Assembly: GCA_033980235.1 (NCBI GenBank)
Contig: CM067068.1
Span: forward strand, 37,165,869 to 37,229,868
DNA: 64,000 nt
Source: Diadema setosum
Taxonomy: Eukaryota > Echinodermata > Echinoidea > Diadematoida > Diadematidae
Direction of reading: 5' to 3'
Every line of letters starts with the position of its first letter. Positions within the stretch are counted from its first letter, which is position 1. Below the pieces are notes generated by a model that was not told the DNA's origin, searched no databases, and saw only the letters and a program-made list of their open reading frames with translations. This document shows, one piece after another, positions 20,672 through 32,237 of this stretch. A program made the position numbers and the translations under genes.

Positions 20672-21273
20672 GACCCCGTTTACAGTGCGGGGCCGGGCTC
20701 GGCCGCGGCTCGGCCGCGGCTGAGCCCGGCCTCAATTGCGCGGCCGAGCCTCGCAATTTTGTCCGTTTACACTGCTGGGCTCGGCCGCGCTTTTGATTCA
20801 AACCTTTCAATATTTTGTCGTAGTGGCGCTCTGCTTGTAAACAAACGCAATTTGGTATTGTCTGGTTTTCAGACCCTTTGCCAAATGAATTCCGTGGCGA
20901 CGAAGTCGCCGTTCGGGCAAAGGCCTTTGCCGAAGGAAAAAAATCCTTTGCAGGACAAAACCACCTTAAACTATACTAGTTTTCGACGTTGAGGGGGTTA
21001 ATACCCTGAATAGCGAAAGATACAGGCAGAGGGTTTGGAAGCCAGACTAAAATTGGCCGCGCAATTGGCCGCGCATTTGGCCCAGTTTGCGTTTACACCA
21101 AGAAGAGGCAGGGCTCGGCCGCGGCTCGGCCGCGGCCGAGACCACCTCCAGAGCGAGGCCAAATGCGAGGCCAATTTTGGCCTCGCATTTGGCCTTTTGC
21201 GCGTTTACACTGAAGCGGGGCTGGACTCGGCCGCGGCCGAGCCGCGGCCGAGCCTCGCACTGTAAACGGGGTC
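20672..21273. mobile_element. GC-rich GACCCCGTTTACAGTGC element, copy 1
   Basis: It starts GACCCCGTTTACAGTGCGG and ends CGCACTGTAAACGGGGTC, perfect 17-base terminal inverted repeats. It is extremely rich in CGGCCGCGG blocks in both halves, with an AT-normal middle. It is followed by TAA and a second copy. Confidence 0.8.
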
Positions 21274-21276
21274 TAA

Positions 21277-21877
21277 GACCCCGTTTACAGTGCGAGGCCG
21301 GGCTCGGCCGCGGCTCGGCCGTGGCCGAGACCGGCCTCAATTGCGCGGCCGAGCCTCGCAATTTTGTCCGTTTACACTGCTGGGCTCGGCCGCGCTTTTG
21401 ATTCAAACCTTTCAATATTTTGTCGTAGTGGCGCTCTGCTTGTAAACAAATGCAATTTGGTATTGTCTGGTTTTCAGACCCTTTGCCAAATGAATTCCGT
21501 GGCGACGAAGTCGCCGTTCGGGCAAAGGCCTTTGCCGAAGGAAAGAATCCTTTGCAGGACAAAACCACCTTAAACTATACTAGTTTTCGACGTTGAGGGG
21601 GTTAATATCCTGAACAGCGAAAGATACAGGCAGAGGGTTTGGAAGCCAGACTAAAACTGGCCGCGCAATTGGCCGCGCATTTGGCCCAGTTTGCGTTTAC
21701 ACCAAGAAAAGGCCGGGCTCGGCCGCGGCTCGGCCGCGGCCGAGACCACCTCCAGAGCGAGGCCAAATGCGAGGCCAATTTTGGCCTCGCATTTGGCCTT
21801 TTGCGCGTTTACACTGAAGCGGGGCTGGACTCGGCCGCGGCCGAGCCGCGGCCGAGCCTCGCACTGTAAACGGGGTC
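21277..21877. mobile_element. GC-rich GACCCCGTTTACAGTGC element, copy 2
   Basis: This is nearly identical to copy 1 in the same orientation and is separated from it by only TAA; TAA also follows it. A TAA direct repeat fits a 3-bp target site of PIF/Harbinger type. The Arg/Ala-rich open frames across both copies are composition artefacts. Confidence 0.8.
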
Positions 21878-22503
21878 TAATCCATCAACCAATCCTACAA
21901 CATGTCCCTCTGCCCTCGTTTCCGCGTGTTTAATATAAAGACTCGTTAGTCTACCTAGAGTTTGATGACCGCAAATTGCTCATGTCAAGTCGAGGGTGAA
22001 AAATATTTGTCCAGCGAAGCTGTCCCAGGATCATGAGAAACACCGCTGAACCCCCTAACATAATTATACCGCAGCGGCATAAAACATACCGTGACATTAC
22101 CCTGCAGACGTGGGTAGGCCTTTCCCAAGTCTTAAGCAGGTTACAATTTGATTGCCTGTTGTTTACAGAGTGAATGGAGTCTTTGGATAAAAATGTTCTT
22201 ATTTGCCTAACTCTAAATTTTAATCTGAACCTTCTGAGCAGTTTTTATCTTTACTTAATACAATAAAATGTGTATGCAGCTTAGATTAATGCTTCTTGCG
22301 TTTTCAACAAAACGAAAAGATTACATCAAACTTAATTGATCATTGAAATTTCAGTAATTTTCTTCACCTGCCTTGAACTTGTTTTGCACGTTTATTCTCT
22401 CTCTTATTTTCTCTTTCTCTCTTTGTCTCAACAATATTTGGAGGCGAACTTCAGGTTTTCGTCGTAATGACGACGATAAGTTTGGAGCTTGAAGACTTCG
22501 TAG

Positions 22504-22971
22504 TTAAAGGGGCATTCCGGACGATTTTCATAATTTCACATCATGTAGTGCATAAATCGACAACTCCGTGTATAGATTCATGGAATTTATTGTGGTCCTC
22601 GATCAGAGAAACCAATAAATTGAAAATTTTAAACAAATTACACTGAACAGTGTTGATGACATCAGAGCCTCATATATTTCAGAAATGTAGCAGGGTAATT
22701 CCATTACAATACCGCTTGCTCAACAAGTTCACCTGTGAAAAATCTATGCATGCCTTCTTCTTTTGTTCTGCTTCCTTGAGCCCCAACTCACACATTCTTA
22801 TGGTGAGGCTGCCATGTCATCATCCTTGTTCATTGCGATTCGTTATAGATTTTGAAAACATTCTCATTTCTCATCCCAATCACTATAAATTCTGAAACTC
22901 TGTACTCAGTTTAACTAGTTTATAGTTGTTCAAGTGTAAAAATCTGAAAATCATCCGGAGGTCCCCTTTAA
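22504..22971. mobile_element. TTAA-flanked MITE with TTAAAGGGGCATTCCGGA ends
   Basis: Left TTAAAGGGGCATTCCGGACG and right CATCCGGAGGTCCCCTTTAA are inverted. TTAA at both ends fits piggyBac-type target choice. Confidence 0.7.
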
Positions 22972-23559
22972 TGCTGGATTCGCACAGCCTATCGTGGAAG
23001 CTGCTATGCATGTCACGATTGGCCGTTAGCAGCAGCTAATTGTGGAATTTCTGTTTATGCTTATCAAATTAATTTTTGCGCCACTTTTGAAATCGTGGTC
23101 TTAATCGCGAAGTAGTCGTGGTAATCCTATCAGATCTTGATGTCAGTCGTGGCAATCGCGTTGATCGTAGACAAGTTTTCGACGGTTCAAAAGTTGTCTA
23201 CAATCAATGCGATTGCCACTAATGACTTCGAGATCTGACGATCACCATTAGTTTACGAGTGGCGCAAGTTAGTTTGCAGGCACAAACCCTTGTTGGTCGT
23301 AAAGGAGTCTGCGCCAAGACTACTACATGCACCACTTTGGCACTGTCCCATAGGCCCTGTGTTGAAGCTTCGGAGAGGCTGCAGTGTAGTGGCGCGTGTA
23401 TTAGTCTTGGCGCATGCAGACTCCTATACGACCAACAAGGGTTTGTGCCTGCAAACTAGGAGCAAGTCGTGATGAAACAGAATTCTACGCTCAGCTACTA
23501 TTGGTCAATCGTTGCGTTCGTGGCAGATCGTAGGACAGTGTGGAAACCCAGCATTACAC
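22972..23559. mobile_element. Inverted-repeat element containing two nested palindromes
   Basis: The outer ends atgctggattcgcacagcct and ctgtgtggaaacccagcat type sequences are inverted relatives with gatcgtgg/ccacga blocks. Inside are two further hairpins: 23108-23252 around gacaagttttcgacggttc, and 23271-23458 with arms agtttgcaggcacaaaccct. Confidence 0.7.
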
Positions 23560-23644
23560 GAACATTGCATGAGCATTTTTTTTTTGTTCAATGTTGTTAA
23601 AATCAACTCAATTAATTTGATTATTTCTGGAAAATTCAGCCTCT

Positions 23645-23754
23645 GGTGAGTGATAATGATCTGGTACCTGGCATCGCTAGGGTAATAATGATAGCAGGGC
23701 CCTCTGGTAGAACAGTGACAACACTGAAGAGGCCATCCTGGATAAAGAAGACAA

Positions 23755-23794
<40 letters not shown>

Positions 23795-23827
23795 CATTAT
23801 TATTATTATCATTATTATTATTATTAT

Positions 23828-23829
<2 letters not shown>
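23645..23829 (+). mobile_element. SINE 3' part with (ATT)n tail
   Basis: The segment ggtacctggcatcgctaggg to ctggataaagaagacaattg is shared with the fuller SINE at 41731-41965. It ends in an ATT trinucleotide tail like other tRNA-derived SINEs; the tRNA head is absent. Confidence 0.65.
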
Positions 23830-23874
<45 letters not shown>

Positions 23875-23876
23875 TC
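23756..23876. repeat. (ATT)n followed by (AGT)n microsatellite
   Basis: The ATT run shifts into about 16 AGT units. It is probably an expanded SINE tail. Confidence 0.9.
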
Positions 23877-24111
23877 AACGAGGTGGATATCTTCCTCTCA
23901 AAAACTGTGAAAAGCTACGAAAAAAGGGTGACAAATCCTAGTGCATGCATGGGGTTCAGTGGTTTGTCCTTACAGCCAATACAAGGGGGAATAGAACTGT
24001 CCCCTTTCGAGTTGTCATGGAGACGAGATATCGTACGTTGCATATACTGCATGCTTTGATTGCTCGCGGTCGCAAACCAACACTTACATAATTAGGTGAT
24101 CCGAGTTTAGT

Positions 24112-24182
<71 letters not shown>
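24112..24182. repeat. (GT)n microsatellite
   Basis: This is a pure run of about 34 GT units. Confidence 0.95.
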
Positions 24183-24186
<4 letters not shown>

Positions 24187-24911
24187 GTGCGTAAACATGT
24201 ATGTTTTCTGTCTCATCTCATCATTTCTTGAGCTATACAGTAGCTCAATGGTCTCACCTTCCGCATTTGTTTGCCTGAGTATGTAGGGCGGACGGTGAGA
24301 GTTGCCACAAGCACATTCGGCAATCTTGCAATCGAAGTATCTAAAGATGTTTCATAGCTCGAAGTGGGACGAGAGATTGCCGGTCGTATTTCAAAGGCTT
24401 CGTGTTGATTGTAGTTTACATTGTTTTGTCTCTGCCAGGTTGTCCTTCTCAGATGCTGCCAAAATGGCTTCAGTATACAAACACGATTCGTCTAGTCACT
24501 AACTTAGAATTCGATATCCATAGAGACATGTATTGTGAAGAAGTGTTTTCGCATGGATCCACGTTTGTGTCTCCGGCACATCGAAATAGCATAATAGGAG
24601 GAGCAGCGTTTATAGGACTTCTCCGAGCAAAGTTTTCACAACAATGGATCAGCCTTCTTTTCACGAATGATTTCATGTTTGACATGCATTTCAATAGATG
24701 TTTCACTTGTATAGTGTTCCATTCACGGAACAAGGATAGACTCAAACCGATAGAACAGCATGAAGGGTATGTGCCATGTACACTATTAAACTTTATATTC
24801 GAATTAAACGAAGACAACAAACCAACAAAAAATTAAATAGAAATGATAAATTCGGTCTTAAGGCATGTATACCGTGGAAGAGCTTAACAAATTCTAACTA
24901 ACACTCACAGT

Positions 24912-25592
24912 GGGTTGAAGGAAACCAAAACCCAAAGAGAAATGTGGATTGATTGAAAGCAGCAACATTAGAACAACATAGCAGTGAAAGTTTGAGGAAA
25001 ATCGGACAATCGATGCAAAAGTTATGAATTGTTAAAGTTTTGGTGTTGGAACCGCTGGATGAGGAGACTGTTAGAGGTTATGACGTCATGTGTGGATAAC
25101 AACATAAAGAAAATATAAAGGGAATTCCACAAAAATTCATTTTTTTTTTCATGAAATTACACATTCCATCAACTTGATACTAACATAAGTATGTTAAGGG
25201 TAGCAATTATTCCCCCTGCTTTCTGAAAGCGGTTAGTTAAGTGCTCTTTCATTATGCTAGAGAAGTGGATTTTTGTGGAATATTTTGCAAATTTTTCTGG
25301 AAACAGTCCTTGAACAATCAATATGAATATGCAAATAGTAAAGTGGTGGTGTCATCCCCTCAGAACTTGCCATGAAATCGTTTCTACATAAAGTTTATAA
25401 ATTTTCATTTTTTTTTTAATTCAAACGCAGTTACGCCCCAATCTCAAATCCTGCAAAAAATAGCGAAACTTCACAATTTCATATTTTCCCAATTTTTATC
25501 CGATTTTGATCAAATTGTCATTGTTGTACTAGAAGATTTTACTCTTTCTTTACAATTAGACTACCTTATTGCTGGTTTGGAATTCCCTTCAA
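24912..25592. mobile_element. Hairpin MITE related to 2628-3254
   Basis: Left gttgaaggaaaccaaaacc and right ggtttggaattcccttcaa are inverted. The inner segments aggaaaatcggacaatcgat and ccgattttgatcaaattgtc are also partners, as are the paired gaatatgcaaat motifs of the family. Confidence 0.65.
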
Positions 25593-25753
25593 TGATTTTT
25601 GTTCGCGTGTCGATTCGACCTGTTCTCTACACACTAAAAGTGCTGAAAGGGACAGCGAGCTACTGCTTGCTCAGTTTGCTGTGTCTTTTACAAATCAATT
25701 TATTAACAAATGCAAACAGAAAAACTGACCAGAATGAATATCATTCATTAGTG

Positions 25754-26077
25754 GAAAAGTGAGCAAAGAAAATGGGATTCCATCGGGATTCGTTTGTTAC
25801 ATACTCAAAAAAACTGCATCACTTCGGTGATCCCTCGCATTTATCCCCAAGTTGAATTATCCTTCGGGTTTATGCCAGGTTCAAGTGTGTACGTGTGTGT
25901 CACACACAAACACACTGCTTTAGCTTCTGACCATTCGAGCATTGAGAATTTAGGGTTTCTGGGACGAACATTGAACTAGGGCTTTCTATAGCTCAGTCGG
26001 TAGAGCACTGGGCTGGCAATCCGGAGGTTTCGGGTTCGCATCCCGATGGAATCCCATTTTCTTTGCTCACTTTTTCA
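25754..26077. mobile_element. Inverted-repeat unit enclosing a tRNA-like sequence
   Basis: The 36-base arms 25754-25789 and 26040-26077 are inverted copies (gagcaaagaaaatgggattc on the left). The right arm begins inside the tRNA T-loop, so the left arm is an inverted copy of the tRNA 3' end plus flank. Confidence 0.6.
25982..26054 (+). tRNA. tRNA-Ala(GGC)-like sequence, probably SINE-derived
   Basis: The D arm (gctcagtcggtagagc), the anticodon stem ctggg/tccgg with loop ctggcaa (anticodon GGC), a 5-base variable loop and the T arm tcggg-ttcgcat-cccga are all intact. The acceptor stem fails at its first two pairs. Good A and B boxes with a broken acceptor point to a tRNA-derived SINE head or tRNA pseudogene rather than a functional gene. 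Confidence 0.55.
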
Positions 26078-26208
26078 ATTTATTAGCCTCTGATAGAGAG
26101 CGCATAACTTCTCCATGGCATGGAGCATGGGTACAAAGAAGAGATTCTTGTTTTTAACAAATTGTCACTGTTGTACAGTTAGAAAGATTTACTCTTTCTT
26201 ATACCATA

Positions 26209-26216
26209 CTAGCTTA
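26209..26216. repeat. 8-bp target duplication, left copy (CTAGCTTA)
   Basis: This is identical to 28131-28138 and immediately outside the element ends. Confidence 0.75.
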
Positions 26217-26269
26217 CAATGGCGTACCGTGGGTCAAGACATGGGGGGGGGGGCACCTCATGGCAGCAA

Positions 26270-26373
26270 CATCAGAATTGCATAACGGTACAATTAAATG
26301 CGAGCGAGCGGAGCGAGCGAGCTTGAAAATTTGACATTTTACAGTCCCCAAACTGCCGTTTTTAGCTATATAC

Positions 26374-26426
<53 letters not shown>

Positions 26427-27440
26427 GTTGTTTTGGAAATTAATGGGGTTGCACCGGGCGCAACTGCTGGCAGTAACATCAGGAGAATGGCATAACGATT
26501 AAATGCGAGCGAGCGAAGCGAGCGAGCTTGAAAATTTTGACATTTTACAGTCCCCAAACTGCCGTTTGTAGCTATATTTTTTCGCTTTGGAAAATTAAGG
26601 GGAGGGGGCGCACCGGGCTGCGCAACTGCTGGCAATTACTGACAGCAACATCAGGAGAATGGCATAAGGATTAAATGCGAGCGAGCGAAGCGAGCGAGCT
26701 TGAAAATTTTGACATTTTACAGTCCCAAAACTGCCGTTTGTAGCCAGATTTTTTCGCTTTGGAAATTAAGGGGAGGGGGCGCACCGGGCGCAACTGCTGG
26801 CAATTACTGACAGCAACATCAGGAGAATGGCATAACGATTGAATGCGAGCGAGCGAAGCGAGCGAGCTTGAAAATTTTGACATTTTACGGTCGCAAAACT
26901 GCCGTTTGTAGCTATATTTTTTCGCTTTGGAAATTAAGGGGAGGGGGCGCACCGGGCGCAACTGCTGGCAATTACTGGCAGCAACATCAGGAGAATGGCA
27001 TAACGATTACGAGCGAGCGAAGCGAGCGAGCTTGAAAATTTTGACATTTTACAGTCCCAAAACTGCCGTTTGTAGCTATATTTTTTCGGTTTGGAAATTA
27101 AGGGGAGGGGGCACACCGAGCGCAACTGCCGGCAATTGCTGACAGTAAAATCAGAAGAAAGGCATAAGGATTAAATGCGAGCGAGCGAAGCGAGCGAGCT
27201 TGAAAATTTTGACATTTTACAGTCCCCAAACTGCCGTTTGTAGCCAGATTTTTTCGCTTTGGAAATTCAGGGGGGGGGGGGGCGCACCGGGTGCAACTGC
27301 TGGCAATTACTGGCAGTAACATCAGGAAAATTGTATATAACGGTTAAATGCGAGCGAGCGAAGCGAGCGAGTTTGAAAATATTGACATTTTACAGTCCAA
27401 AAACTGTCGTTTGTAGCTACATGTATATATTTTTTTCGCT
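26270..27440. repeat. About 170-bp satellite, seven units
   Basis: Units contain aatgcgagcgagcgaagcga, then ttgacattttacagtcc, actgccgtttgtagc, tcgctttggaaatta and gcgcaactgctggca. The motif starts are near 26299, 26502, 26673, 26841, 27006, 27173 and 27345. The first unit is lengthened by a (TA)n run (26370-26421). Confidence 0.9.
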
Positions 27441-28055
27441 TTGGAGGGAGGGGGCGCCCGGTGCGCCCCCTGGATCCGCCACTGGTAGTCAAGGGTGTCG
27501 GTTTATGTTCATGATTGGGGGAGGTATGACCAGCGAGGGGTCGTCGAAGTGACCAAGCGGGAGAAGGATGTCCAAAATCTGCACTTTATATAGAGCATCC
27601 CCTAATTACTTGTGTTTGTGAGTGTGTGTGTTTCATATACATTGTAGATGGAAAAGTTAGGAAATAGCCAAGGTCAAGTCTTATTATCGGCAATGCAAGG
27701 CATTTTAATATAGACTAGTATGTAAAGCAACACTGCAAAATCAATGATCTAGCTTTGATAGCAAATGTGTACAACCTACATAACATTGCGCAACATTGCA
27801 GCGACTCTTTTTGCCGTTCCGATGTTCTGAGTATAGTAGACACTGCGCACATCCTGCTTATAATATTCAAAATACCAACCAGGAATCAAGCTGAATCACA
27901 ATTTTTTGTCGTCTCCGGGCTTTTTGAACAATGTTTCACTATATATACCTCATTAATTATATGGTTAAAAGAAATCTTAGAAAAATATCTTTTTGCTTGA
28001 TCACCCTTTCATGTCGATTTCAAAAGCAGTTTACTAACCCTTGAATTACCATTTG

Positions 28056-28115
28056 GGGGGGGGGGGGGGGGGGGGCACGTGCCCCTCCATGCCCCCCCCC
28101 CCCCCCCCCCCCCCC
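28056..28115. repeat. Paired poly-G and poly-C runs
   Basis: Some 23 G followed by gcacgtgcccctccatg and some 25 C form a potential perfect hairpin or quadruplex near the right end of the hAT-like element. Run lengths may be imprecise in any assembly. Confidence 0.8.
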
Positions 28116-28130
28116 GTAGTTACGCCACTG

Positions 28131-28138
28131 CTAGCTTA
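28131..28138. repeat. 8-bp target duplication, right copy (CTAGCTTA)
   Basis: This matches 26209-26216 exactly. Confidence 0.75.
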
Positions 28139-30400
28139 TTACTTTCCTGGAACTCCCCTTTAATATTTTTTGTTCGCGTGTCCTGTTCTTTATATACTGA
28201 ATAATGTTGCTGCCTGGCCATGAATCGGTACCAGGTGTGCAGACTTTTGGCAATTAATAAGTGCAAAGCGCTGTCCGTAATTATGGTCTTTTCTAATGTA
28301 TGCAGATATCTGTTCCCCCCCCCCCCCTCTTCAACTATGATGTTTGATATTCTGACTTGATATCTGCATGGTATGGGCCTATACATGCATAATATTTGTT
28401 GGATTCACTCTCCAGTTTTAAGTTACAGGGAGGTGAGCCTCTCTGATATAACTTCCTTATCGTAGTTCATGTACATAGGACCTATGTGACATTAATTTGC
28501 ATGATGTATAAATACATGTATCTGCGCGGTGCCTTTGGAAAGCAGTTTTTATTTGTGCAGGTGAATATGCTGACCCTGCAGGGTAATATAAACAAAACAA
28601 ACAAATGAATAAATAAATACAATATGTAAGGACCCTACTAAAATTGGTACATTCCTTTAAATCTGTTTATCTACCATTGTTTAATCATAGACGACTTTCA
28701 TCGACGATGCTGTAGTCTGTTTGTTTGTTCGTATCTTTGTTTCATAGCGGTGACGTCAGGTTTGTCATTCTTTACTGTTAATTTCTATTTAAAGGACTTC
28801 TCGTTTCCGTCAAAGTTCAATACCCCACATCTTGTGATCAGGTGTGTCCTTCACAATGCCGGTCTGGAAAAGAAAGACTATCCTTTGAACTTTTCTCTTC
28901 AAAGTCATCCCTCGATTTTCGAGAAGATAAACAATACGTGCCTCTCGACTGAAGGTCATTGCTGACAGCACCTGTCTGTAGTCCACTCAAGTGCGCATGC
29001 GTAAATCACTGCGTGATGTGATATTGAATCACACTGCGTAAGGGTAACACAACAGGTGTATTAAAGGATTCCTAACAAGTAATTCTAGTATTTAATCCAT
29101 CCATTCAAGCTAATAATAAATAGATAAATAAAGATAGATAAAACAAACGAAAAACAGACGGAACTCCATATAAATTTTACCTTTTTTTTCTCTCCCTCCC
29201 CACTAGCTTCCTATCGTTGAATTTATCAAATTTACGAGTCAAGTTTCAATGGCAAATTGCTCATCTCTGTAACATTTTGTCTATTTACCTTTTTTAGAGG
29301 CTGAGATTATCAAACATCTGTTTAAGATGGCAGACTCCTGCATTTTCTCTCTCTATTAGTAGAAATAAATGTTTTCATTTTCTTTGATTTCATCGTTTTT
29401 ATGATTTTAAGGTGTAAAGATTATCGTGATTATTATACTGTGAGTCTATCATGTACTTGTTCAAAACAAAGTCTACGTGTACAATTATGCATGGTTTCGA
29501 TTTGAAAGAAGAAAAGCAGAATTAAAATCAAACTGATGCTGAAACTAAAACCAGATCGAACATTATCATTTCATCATCAGCAGCAGAGGCAGCGTTGTAC
29601 CTACAAACCACGGAAGTGATTCTCCCCCCCCCCCCCCCTCCTCCCTTTATACGACTACTGCGTTATATTTCTTGACTGTATATACCGGCACACATAATAA
29701 TGCATGGTTGCTATGGGTGACGATTCGCAGACAACAACAACAATTTGTACACTCAAGTTAATTGCAGTAGAGAAAGTCAAGCCAGTGGAACGTAACTAAT
29801 AACAGTCATTGACTTTGAAAAAATAGTAATGTTCGTCAACACGTATACTCTTAAAGGGGAGGTCCTGTTCTGAAGCATTTTTTTTTTTATCACACGATAA
29901 AATTAAAACAAGTTGATGTGATAGATATTATTATTATTATTTTTTATTTCATGTCAAAAACATCAATGGCTTGAGAAGATTTGTGTACAGATTATGAAGA
30001 GGTGTTTAAGGCGTAGGGCTACTGAATGACTGCACTGACGTTGACCCTTGGCTTGTTGCTGGCCGTTGCCTACCTCTAGAGGTCAAGACTCACTTTAGTT
30101 TTGAATGAATCAAGTTGAAAACTTGTAGTCGAGTGTTGTAACATAACTTTCGTGTACATATCATTTTCGTACAACGGTTGTCAAACTTCGCGATGCATAG
30201 TCTTGATGTATGTTCAGATTCGTGTGTATAAAGATCTCATTTGAATAGGGATGGTTGCAGTCGATATCGTTGCGAAATATTGATGACCCATGATGCTTGT
30301 TAATTTTTCTGCACCGAACTCACTATTTTTTTTTTTAATCAAAAAAGTCATGACGAACCTGGTAAATGCCGGGCAGTCATCGTAACCACGGAGTGAGCCA
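28139..30400. other. Intergenic stretch
   Basis: The first about 70 bases continue the host repeat of the hAT-like insertion. The remainder has homopolymer runs (C-run near 29625) but no exon, RNA or further repeat I can support. Confidence 0.45.
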
Positions 30401-30401
30401 T

Positions 30402-30600
30402 TAAAGGGATAGTATAGTTTGGGTTCGGATGAGACTTCCGGTCTACAACTTTTTTTTTTGATGACATAAACCCTTCTTATGGAATATGAAAGGGCTTACA
30501 ATTCTGAGAAGAATATGGAACTGAAATGGTTTATTGATATCAACAACATCGCATCGAAAATGCGTAAATATTAATACATAAGAGCACATTTAAAGGAATA
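30402..30600. mobile_element. GATGGT family MITE, half copy
   Basis: It begins ttaaagggatagtatagtttgg and holds family blocks (tatgaaagggcttacaattct), but the opposite terminus is missing. Confidence 0.5.
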
Positions 30601-30849
30601 TTTTGATGAAATTAATGAACGCGCGTTTAGATGACTGACAATATGTTTAGCCTGAACGAATGAATAAATAAAGAACAGATCAAGAATCTAAAATTAGATC
30701 AATAAATAATTCAACAAACGTAAATGCAAGTGAATAAATGATTTCGTTTGTAGATAGGACTACATCATCACAATATATGATTGCCCTCGTGAAAGAGATA
30801 TTAAGTCGTTATGAACATTGTGAATATGAGGATATCACTGAGGAAATTG

Positions 30850-31495
30850 GTACGTGAACTCTTGACACAGCTCAGACTATTTATCCCCCACCCCCATCAA
30901 AATAACTAGAAGTGGAACATCCGTCAAACCAATGCTTTACTCAGCAACTCACATTTACCGCAGTAAATAGGCGCGTGAGTCAAGCCTTCCTGTGTGTGTT
31001 CGAAGAAAGGAAAAACTTTCTGCGTCTTTTCGTGCGGCAGCTCGTGAGCACAAAACGCACGGGAATTCAGCATACTGCAGCACGCCCGTTCTTCAGGCCG
31101 TGCTTATAGACTGCGCAGTCAGCGCGATACGTAAAGGTCACTCTCTGTTTGACCCTAAACAAATCTTTCTTTCTCGCTCTCCCTGCCTCTCCCGCCTTCT
31201 CACTTGTACACCCTCCTACTCACACTTTCGCAACTTTGTGTGTACACTGGGACAACGTGTATACCTCTCCAAAGATGAAGGATAACCGGTGACTCTGAAA
31301 CTTATCATGAAAGCTCAACGTTTAATCGTTATTTGTCCAATTTGATTCAACTTATCAGCGGAAGGTTTATACTCGTGCGTGTGTGCGAATCGAATAGAGA
31401 GGTATCAGCGTGAAAGTGACTGAAACTCGCCCAGAGACAATGGACTTATTACCGCATATCCCTCCAACAGCGAGCGGGGAAACCGTGGGACGGGC
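30850..31495 (+). promoter_or_regulatory. Presumed 5' region of exon A
   Basis: The base composition becomes less AT-rich (gcgcgtgag, cgtgcggcagctcgtgag, agcgcgatacg), as upstream of many metazoan first exons. The assignment is inferred only from its position before the 31496 start; no specific core element was identified. Confidence 0.25.
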
Positions 31496-31891
31496 ATGAC
31501 ACTAGGTAGGCACCTTCGTCCCGACGAGGAAGGGATAGACTTTCTGCAGCCCGTGAGAACGAAGGCCGACAAGAAGTGGACAAGCGCTGCTGGTTATGGT
31601 GACTTTCTTTCATTCCGGAGTCGTGGATTTATGAGTAACATGTGGCGGAATGTTATGGCTGCTATTAGAGAAACAGTGGCGTGTCGTCTGCTGTTACACG
31701 GTGTGGGATTAGCTTGTCGGAGCCCGTACCGGATTAACACCGTGTTAGTTGTTATCTGCGTTCTCAGCCTCACCTGTATGCTTATGGTGACTTCGTTGTA
31801 CTCCCCCAGCCAGATGGACGGAAGTCTACACGGATCCGACTTCGACCACGACGATTACTACGCGCAGAAAATGCGCCAAATCCGCGTTGAG
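31496..31891 (+). CDS. Candidate first coding exon A of a type II membrane protein
   Basis: The 132-codon open frame ends GTT GAG|gtaggt in phase 0. After about 80 mostly basic or polar residues comes one hydrophobic segment, INTVLVVICVLSLTCMLMV, then an acidic luminal-type stretch with DFDHDDYY, ending RQIRVE. This is the layout of a Golgi glycosyltransferase or sulfotransferase anchor. In-frame Met codons inside (MSNMWRNVM) are alternative starts that would give a shorter cytosolic tail. The exon ends with the same Val-Glu, phase 0 junction as 60605-60895, so both may splice to one shared downstream exon. The protein is not recognised; the catalytic part lies elsewhere. Confidence 0.55.
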
Positions 31892-32237
31892 GTAGGTACT
31901 CAATTCCCAACAGAAACGTAATGTCTACATTATGACATAGATAGGATATAGAATCACCAATTATCCCATTACCTAAACTATACACAGCCCTGTCGCTGAA
32001 CAGAAGCCGTGGTTCGCGCGGCGTCTGGTCGGCTATCAATTATCTTGATTACCAACTTACCAGTTGTGTTAAAAAGGCACGTGATGTGCTGTGAACCATT
32101 ATCATGAAGCCTTTCACCCTTGAGAGCGATTACTGTCGGCTGTCGATGAATCGGGTATCAAGGAAAAACACTTACAATATTAGATGCACTTGATATTGTG
32201 TGCAATAGTCGATATAGCAGACTTTCACAGTTTTATC

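Larger units (their letters stand above)
26217..28130. mobile_element. hAT-like non-autonomous element carrying a 7-copy satellite
   Basis: It starts CAATGGCGTACCG and ends GTTACGCCACTG, inverted ends of the CAGTGGCGTA kind, with exact 8-bp duplications CTAGCTTA on both sides, as hAT transposases make. No transposase frame is present. It inserted into a repeat whose uninterrupted relative lies at 25505-25640. Confidence 0.7.

Noticed and set aside
21047..21568. 173-residue minus-strand frame rich in Arg, Ala and Pro
   Set aside because: It crosses the two GC-rich transposable elements and their TAA junction, and similar frames appear on both strands and in both copies. It is a composition artefact.
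24402..24836. 144-residue plus-strand open frame
   Set aside because: No recognised motif, no supporting splice context and an overlapping 116-residue frame on the opposite strand; chance cannot be excluded.
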